Shown: one piece after another, positions 59,129-64,000 of the stretch
Layout: each line of letters starts with the position of its first letter
Numbering within the stretch: position 1 is the first letter of the stretch
Source of the DNA: Microbacteriaceae bacterium
GTDB taxonomy: Bacteria > Actinomycetota > Actinomycetes > Actinomycetales > Microbacteriaceae
NCBI GenBank assembly: GCA_947373155.1
Contig: CANBWO010000007.1
Span: forward strand, 1-64,000
Length of the DNA: 64,000 bases
Direction of reading: 5' to 3'
Position numbers and translations under genes: made by a program
The notes under the pieces: model-generated
Told to the model about the DNA's origin: nothing
Seen by the model: only the letters and a program-made list of their open reading frames with translations
The model's database searches: none

Positions 59129-59568
59129 TGCAGGCCAAACTCGGCGCGGTGGTAATGACCGCACTGACCCTCATGTACCTGTGGTTAATGGGTGAGCGTG
59201 GTTGGCTCATGTTGCAACAGCCCTCAGCTATTGCAAAGATCATGGGTTTCCTGATTCTGGTTTTCCCATTGTTTGCGCTTTACGGGATCGGTGCGGAACT
59301 CGTGTTTGGCTCGCGGGTAGAAAAGATGGCATCCCAGGTTGAGCAAGAGGGCCGCTGGCCAATCAAAGACTTGCCAACCCTTCCAAGTGGTCGCCCTGAA
59401 AAGGCTGCGGCGCAGCGAGAGTTTGATCGAATCCGGGAACTGGCCAACTTGGCACCAGAAGACTGGCATTCTTGGTTCGACCTAGGTCTTGCCTACGATG
59501 CCTGCGGTGACCGACGTCGTGCCCGAGCCAGCATGCGCAAAGCCCTAAAGCTGCGTTCCGAAAAATAG
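59128..59568 (+). CDS. TPR-like membrane protein
   Basis: Two N-terminal TMs; APEDWHSWFDLGLAYDACGDRRRARASMRKALKL; start overlaps the dapB stop. Confidence 0.75.
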   Translation: MQAKLGAVVMTALTLMYLWLMGERGWLMLQQPSAIAKIMGFLILVFPLFALYGIGAELVFGSRVEKMASQVEQEGRWPIKDLPTLPSGRPEKAAAQREFDRIRELANLAPEDWHSWFDLGLAYDACGDRRRARASMRKALKLRSEK

Positions 59569-59577
59569 TCATAGCCA

Positions 59578-59616
59578 AAAGAAAACCCGGTCGAATACGT
59601 CGACCGGGTTTTTTGG
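59578..59616. terminator. Intrinsic terminator
   Basis: aaaacccggtcgaatacgtcgaccgggttttttggtttt. Confidence 0.8.
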
Positions 59617-59623
59617 TTTTCAG

Positions 59624-60094
59624 CTAGGCGCTTCGAATCACACGGATTCGCTTGAGTCCCAGGTAAATCTGGCAGCCAAGGCAGTAGCCAACGTAAGCCT
59701 GAAGGAACGAAGCCAAGAACAAAGCGGCGGCCGCTGCGGCTAGGCCATATGGCACGGCCAGTGCGTAGACCGCCAGACCAATCAACGAGACAAAGAGGCC
59801 AACGCCCTGAGCAAACTGTGGCGGACGTGAGTCTTCAAGTTCCTTTGGTGGCGCCAAACGGGGGCGAACCAGCGTGCGGTAAAGCCATCCAAAAGGGTGC
59901 TTGGTGTTTCCAAAGATGGCACCGATGGCAAACAAAACCGCGGCAATGCCGAACAAAATCGCTCCGGTTCCTTCGGTTGCTTTGTCGGTGGCAAAGAAGA
60001 AAATTACAACGCTTAGAACGTTGATGATGGTTGCGCCGAAGCGTGGGCCGCGAGGGTCAATTTGAGTGGCCCCAGTGCTTGAGTTCTTTGTCAT
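59624..60094 (-). CDS. DUF4395 domain-containing membrane protein
   Basis: IDPRGPRFGATIINVLSVVIFF...GWLYRTLVRPRLAPPKELEDSRPPQFAQGVGL. Confidence 0.85.
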   Translation of the reverse strand: MTKNSSTGATQIDPRGPRFGATIINVLSVVIFFFATDKATEGTGAILFGIAAVLFAIGAIFGNTKHPFGWLYRTLVRPRLAPPKELEDSRPPQFAQGVGLFVSLIGLAVYALAVPYGLAAAAAALFLASFLQAYVGYCLGCQIYLGLKRIRVIRSA

Positions 60095-60537
60095 TAGATA
60101 TCGAAGGTTCCTATCTGATCGATTACGGTCTGTTGCTTTGGCGCTCCACCGATGCGGCTTTTCACAAAGCCTCTGCGGTCAAGAACCAGAGTTGTTGGCG
60201 TTTGAAGAACGTTGTACTTATTTGCTAGGTCCAGCCGATTGGTGATGTTAACCTCAAGGTGGGTCACGTTCGAATCAGCTTTTTCCAGTTCACCGAACAT
60301 GCGCGCAGTAGGCCCGCAGAAAACGCAGTAGTCGCTACTGAACTGCAAAAAGGTGACTTTTGTGGTCAGCGCGGTAACCGGCCGACCGTCTTTGACGGCT
60401 CCCAGTTCAATCAGATCAACTTGTTCGCCTGAACTGATTTTGCGCGCGCGACCGGTTGTGAATTTCCAAATCGCGCCAATCAAGCCCGCCAGCAACACCA
60501 AGCTGGCGATCAAAATCAGGCGCAATTCCACGGACAT
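60094..60537 (-). CDS. Membrane-anchored thioredoxin-like protein
   Basis: TFLQFSSDYCVFCGPTARMFGELEKADSNVTHLEVNITNRLDLANKYNVLQTPTTLVLDRRG. Confidence 0.85.
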   Translation of the reverse strand: MSVELRLILIASLVLLAGLIGAIWKFTTGRARKISSGEQVDLIELGAVKDGRPVTALTTKVTFLQFSSDYCVFCGPTARMFGELEKADSNVTHLEVNITNRLDLANKYNVLQTPTTLVLDRRGFVKSRIGGAPKQQTVIDQIGTFDI

Positions 60538-60622
60538 AATCTCAAGGCTATTTCGCTTTTCCCCTGAGCCCAGAACGGTGACGAAAGATTACAGCCCAAC
60601 CTAGAACCGCTAGGCTAAATGC

Positions 60623-61357
60623 GTGTCAGAGATTGTTTTCAGAAGCGATGTAACCGTTGAGTTGGTGCGTTCGAGCGCATCCGACTCCGATGTCCTTTTT
60701 GCTGCCCGAGTTTCCACTCAGGGCGAGCAAACCTTAGAGAGCGCACTTGCCAAGCAAGACGAAGCCGAAACGGCCAAGCGCGACAAGGGACTAATCAACT
60801 ATCTGATGCGCGACCGCCACGGTTCGCCATTCGAGCACACCTCGATGACCTTCTACGTTCAGGCACCAATCTTTGTTTTCCGTGAGTTCATGCGTCACCG
60901 TATCGCCTCCTACAACGAGGAATCGGGACGCTACAAGGAGCTCAGCCCGGTTTTCTACGTTCCTGGTCCAGACCGCAATCTGGTGCAGACCGGTAAAACT
61001 GGCCACTACGAGTTCCACGCTGGATCGGCCGAGCAGGTTGCTCTGGTTGAGCAAGAGGCTCGCACCGCAAGCATTACCGCTTACGAGTCCTACCAGCGCA
61101 TGCTCGAGGCCGGTGTTGCTCGCGAGGTTGCTCGTATTGTGCTGCCTCTCAACATCTACAGCAGCATGTACGTGACCATGAATGCCCGTGCACTCATGAA
61201 CTTCCTCAGCTTGCGCACCAAGCGCGAGGGCACTCACTTTCCTTCGTTCCCGCAGCGCGAGATCGAAATGTGTGCCGAAAAGATGGAAAACTTCTGGGCT
61301 GAACTTATGCCGCACACCTACGATGCCTTCAACAAGAATGGCCGCGTAGCGCCGTAA
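60623..61357 (+). CDS. thyX: FAD-dependent thymidylate synthase
   Basis: RDRHGSPFEHTSMTFYVQAPIFVFREFMRHRIASYNEESGRYKEL (RHRxxSxxxxSxR motif). Confidence 0.96.
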   Translation: MSEIVFRSDVTVELVRSSASDSDVLFAARVSTQGEQTLESALAKQDEAETAKRDKGLINYLMRDRHGSPFEHTSMTFYVQAPIFVFREFMRHRIASYNEESGRYKELSPVFYVPGPDRNLVQTGKTGHYEFHAGSAEQVALVEQEARTASITAYESYQRMLEAGVAREVARIVLPLNIYSSMYVTMNARALMNFLSLRTKREGTHFPSFPQREIEMCAEKMENFWAELMPHTYDAFNKNGRVAP

Positions 61358-61463
61358 TCGAACCAATGTTAGGCATTTGTATCTAATGTCCAGCCGTCCT
61401 GAGTCCAAGCCTGCTAGGTTGTTTCCATTCGTCGATTGTTTGAATATTTTCCGGGGGGAAAAA

Positions 61464-62498
61464 ATGAAGAAACTAGCCATTGGCCTAGCCGTTGCCATAT
61501 TTTTGGGGGTTTTGGGTGCAGCTCCTGCTAAAGCAGAAGAACCGGACTGTATTTCGAAATTGCGCAGTCTTGCATCTAGCGTAAGGACATTAGATGGAGG
61601 AACCGAGTTCGACTTCACGACGCCGTCAGGTTTGCTTTCCTACGATGTCGTTAATCAAAATTTCTCCCCGCTAGATGCAACCAGCAATCAACTCTTGATT
61701 TTTGGTTTCCCGGAAAGACCCACTGACGAGGCTTCGCTATCGCAATGGGTTGATGTTGTGAACAAAGAGTTGGAATTCGATATCAACGACAATGGGTGTT
61801 CAATCTTAGACTCCCTTCGCACTAGCGATGTTGAGCAATATGCCTCACACAACGCAAACGCCTGGTCTGGGTACGTCGCCCTTCCGAGCACTAGCGTCCA
61901 AGCTGTGCAAGGAAGTTTTGTTATACCCCCATTCAACTCAGCATCTTGTCCAGGCGGCACTCTTGCAATTTGGGTGGGAATTGGTGGCACAGGCTCGAAA
62001 CCGCTTGTACAAGCCGGTTGGACGTATGACTCCACTGGGCACGCATTTCCATTTTGGGAAATAGTGACACCAGGAGGCTCTACCCCAATTACGTCGTTTG
62101 GGGTTCCAGCTAACAGCGGTGACCTTGTCACTGCCAAAGTCCAAGTTATTACAGCGACGTCTGATGTGTATTTTCAGTTTATCGACTCTGCCACAGGATC
62201 GAATAAGACAGTCAAGGTCACTCCGCAAGTTCCACTTTCTGCTTTTTATGACCCAACCTCTGCGGATTTCATTACCGAAAGACTCTTCGTGAATGGGGCC
62301 TCATCTCAACTCACAAGATTTTCGACATTTGCCTGGTCAGGAGCAAATGTGACCAGTTCGATGGGAACTATACCGCTTGGCCTCCAAAATCCTCAACAAT
62401 GGTTCATGGTTAACTCGGCCACGGGATCAAGCGTTGCTAAGCCCAGTTCGGTCGTGAGTGATATCGGTTTCAACCAAACTTGGTTAGCTTGTCAATGA
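61464..62498 (+). CDS. Secreted G1-family (eqolisin-like) glutamic peptidase
   Basis: Signal peptide MKKLAIGLAVAIFLGVLGAAPAKA; NAWSGYVA...VQGSFVIPPF...LAIWVGIGGTGSKPLVQAGW (Gln) and DFITERL (Glu), the eqolisin order. Confidence 0.8.
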   Translation: MKKLAIGLAVAIFLGVLGAAPAKAEEPDCISKLRSLASSVRTLDGGTEFDFTTPSGLLSYDVVNQNFSPLDATSNQLLIFGFPERPTDEASLSQWVDVVNKELEFDINDNGCSILDSLRTSDVEQYASHNANAWSGYVALPSTSVQAVQGSFVIPPFNSASCPGGTLAIWVGIGGTGSKPLVQAGWTYDSTGHAFPFWEIVTPGGSTPITSFGVPANSGDLVTAKVQVITATSDVYFQFIDSATGSNKTVKVTPQVPLSAFYDPTSADFITERLFVNGASSQLTRFSTFAWSGANVTSSMGTIPLGLQNPQQWFMVNSATGSSVAKPSSVVSDIGFNQTWLACQ

Positions 62499-62746
62499 GA
62501 CAATTTCCTTCTCGACGAAAAGGCGCGATTTTTTTCGTCTCTGCGATTGTTGCAATAGGGCTAACCTGGGCGATTATTCAACTTTCAAGCCACGGCACTT
62601 GCTTCGCGTTCGAAGGATCCTCGAAGGCCTGGCTACACTCTCACACTCAACTGTCTAGGGAGGTTTGCGAACCCTTCGAAAAACTCGTTAAGGGCCTTCC
62701 CGGCGGTGAAGGTTCGGTACCCTCAGCCGAACTTGTTCACTACTAG
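62495..62746 (+). CDS. Small membrane/secreted protein downstream of the G1 peptidase
   Basis: ATGA overlap with upstream gene; MRQFPSRRKGAIFFVSAIVAIGLTWAIIQLSSHGTCFAFEGSSK... Confidence 0.6.
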   Translation: MRQFPSRRKGAIFFVSAIVAIGLTWAIIQLSSHGTCFAFEGSSKAWLHSHTQLSREVCEPFEKLVKGLPGGEGSVPSAELVHY

Positions 62747-62801
62747 TTCGAAAAAGACTTAGCCTTTATTTCTAATAACTTCGAAGCGCTAGTCTTAAGC
62801 C

Positions 62802-63782
62802 ATGTCGCAGAACGGTAAAGAACTCTTTGGCCAGGTCCTGGTCGCACTGGTAACCCCAATGAACACCGATGGTGAGGTGGACTGGGACTCCACCGAGCGC
62901 CTAATCGACAACGTCATCAGCAATGGTGCAGATGGTGTTGTAGTAACTGGAACCACTGGTGAGACCTCAACGCTCACCGACGCCGAGAAGCTCAAGCTAG
63001 TTACCGTTGCCAAGAGCGTTTCCGCGGGCCGCGCCAAGATCATCACCGGCGGTGGCTCAAACGAAACCGCGCACGCCATTCAGCTTTACAAGGCCTCCGA
63101 GAAAGCCGGAGCAGACGGCGTCATGATCGTGACCCCTTACTACAACAAGCCATCGCAGGCTGGAGTTCTAACTCACTTCCGTCTGATTGCAGATGCCACC
63201 GATTTGCCAGTAATCCTTTACGACATCCCAGGTCGCTCGGGAATCGCGATCGCCTACGACACCTTCCACCGCGCCGCCAAGCACCCGAACATCGTTGCGG
63301 TTAAAGATGCCAAGGGCGACTTGGCTCAGGCATCGAGGATTCTGAACGAAACCGACCTTATCTATTTCTCCGGTGATGACAGCAACGTGTTGCCTCACCT
63401 AAGCATCGGGGCCACCGGCTTGATCGGTGTGACCGCCAACGTGGCTCCGGCGGCTTACCGGGAACTGGTAGATGCGACTAACCGCAACGACTTCAACCAC
63501 GCCCTGGTGGTTCATAACACTCTCGAGCCGCTGCAGCGAGCTGCAATGACTCACGTTCCTGGCACAGTGGCGGCCAAGTACATCCTGCACGGTCTTGGGG
63601 TTATCAATAGCCCTCGTGTTCGTCTGCCATTGGTTGGACCAGAAGACGCCGAGGCCGCGCGCATCGAAAGCGACATTGACAAGGTGGGTCCAATCACCGG
63701 TCTGTCGTTTGCTAACTTCCGTCCAGACCGCAATGCAGCCGCCGGTGGCGCGCTGCCAAAGGTGGCTGGCACAACCAGATAA
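62802..63782 (+). CDS. dapA: 4-hydroxy-tetrahydrodipicolinate synthase
   Basis: VLVALVTPMNTDGEVDWDSTERLID; GTTGETSTLTDAEK; VILYDIPGRSGIAI; VKDAKGD. Confidence 0.96.
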   Translation: MSQNGKELFGQVLVALVTPMNTDGEVDWDSTERLIDNVISNGADGVVVTGTTGETSTLTDAEKLKLVTVAKSVSAGRAKIITGGGSNETAHAIQLYKASEKAGADGVMIVTPYYNKPSQAGVLTHFRLIADATDLPVILYDIPGRSGIAIAYDTFHRAAKHPNIVAVKDAKGDLAQASRILNETDLIYFSGDDSNVLPHLSIGATGLIGVTANVAPAAYRELVDATNRNDFNHALVVHNTLEPLQRAAMTHVPGTVAAKYILHGLGVINSPRVRLPLVGPEDAEAARIESDIDKVGPITGLSFANFRPDRNAAAGGALPKVAGTTR

Positions 63783-63790
63783 GGAACCTA

Positions 63791-64000
63791 ATGGTTCAAA
63801 CCCTCCCAGCCCCAGCAGCACTTCGCCCAGGGGTTCTCCGAATCATTCCGCTCGGCGGAATCGGGGAAATCGGTCGAAACATGACCGTATTCGAAATCGA
63901 CGGCAAAATTCTCATCGTGGACTGCGGTGTTTTGTTCCCTGAGGAACACCATCCAGGCATCGATGTAATCCTTCCCGACTTTGGATATTTGCGTACCCGT
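63791..64000 (+). CDS. rnj: Ribonuclease J (5' portion, truncated by window end)
   Basis: MVQTLPAPAALRPGVLRIIPLGGIGEIGRNMTVFEIDGKILIVDCGVLFPEEHHPGIDVILPDFGYLRTR; in-frame to the end. Confidence 0.92.
   Translation, partial: MVQTLPAPAALRPGVLRIIPLGGIGEIGRNMTVFEIDGKILIVDCGVLFPEEHHPGIDVILPDFGYLRTR

Overview
This window looks like an actinobacterial chromosome segment. Gene content and synteny (CarD, SenX3/RegX3, GlnR-like regulator, XPB helicase pair, DUF3027/DUF2530/DUF4032/DUF4395/DUF6186) suggest a small-genome Microbacteriaceae member. That placement is inference, with no database search. Most of it is housekeeping: glpK, ppk, gpm-phoU-senX3-regX3, carD-ispDF-cysS-rlmB, groL, serC, pnp, dapB, thyX, dapA and the start of RNase J. 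There are two tRNAs, Lys(TTT) on - and Thr(TGT) on +. Accessory content includes a secreted collagen-like protein (455-1093), a type IV pilus cluster (26.5-35.7 kb), an orphan WXG100 protein and a G1-type (eqolisin) peptidase pair. The most interesting region is an about 3.5 kb island (about 35.9-39.4 kb) between a 54-bp partial copy of the tRNA-Thr 5' region and the intact tRNA-Thr gene. It encodes a retron-type reverse transcriptase with atypical motifs (CSKQH instead of NAxxH, VLG instead of VTG). Immediately upstream of the RT is a candidate msr-msd-like ncRNA. It is bounded by a 13-bp inverted repeat (a1/a2-like), contains two internal hairpins and is preceded by a sigma70-like promoter with a 17-nt spacer. 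A second module in the island encodes a secreted, PASTA-like protein, and tRNA-Thr fragments lie between the two modules.
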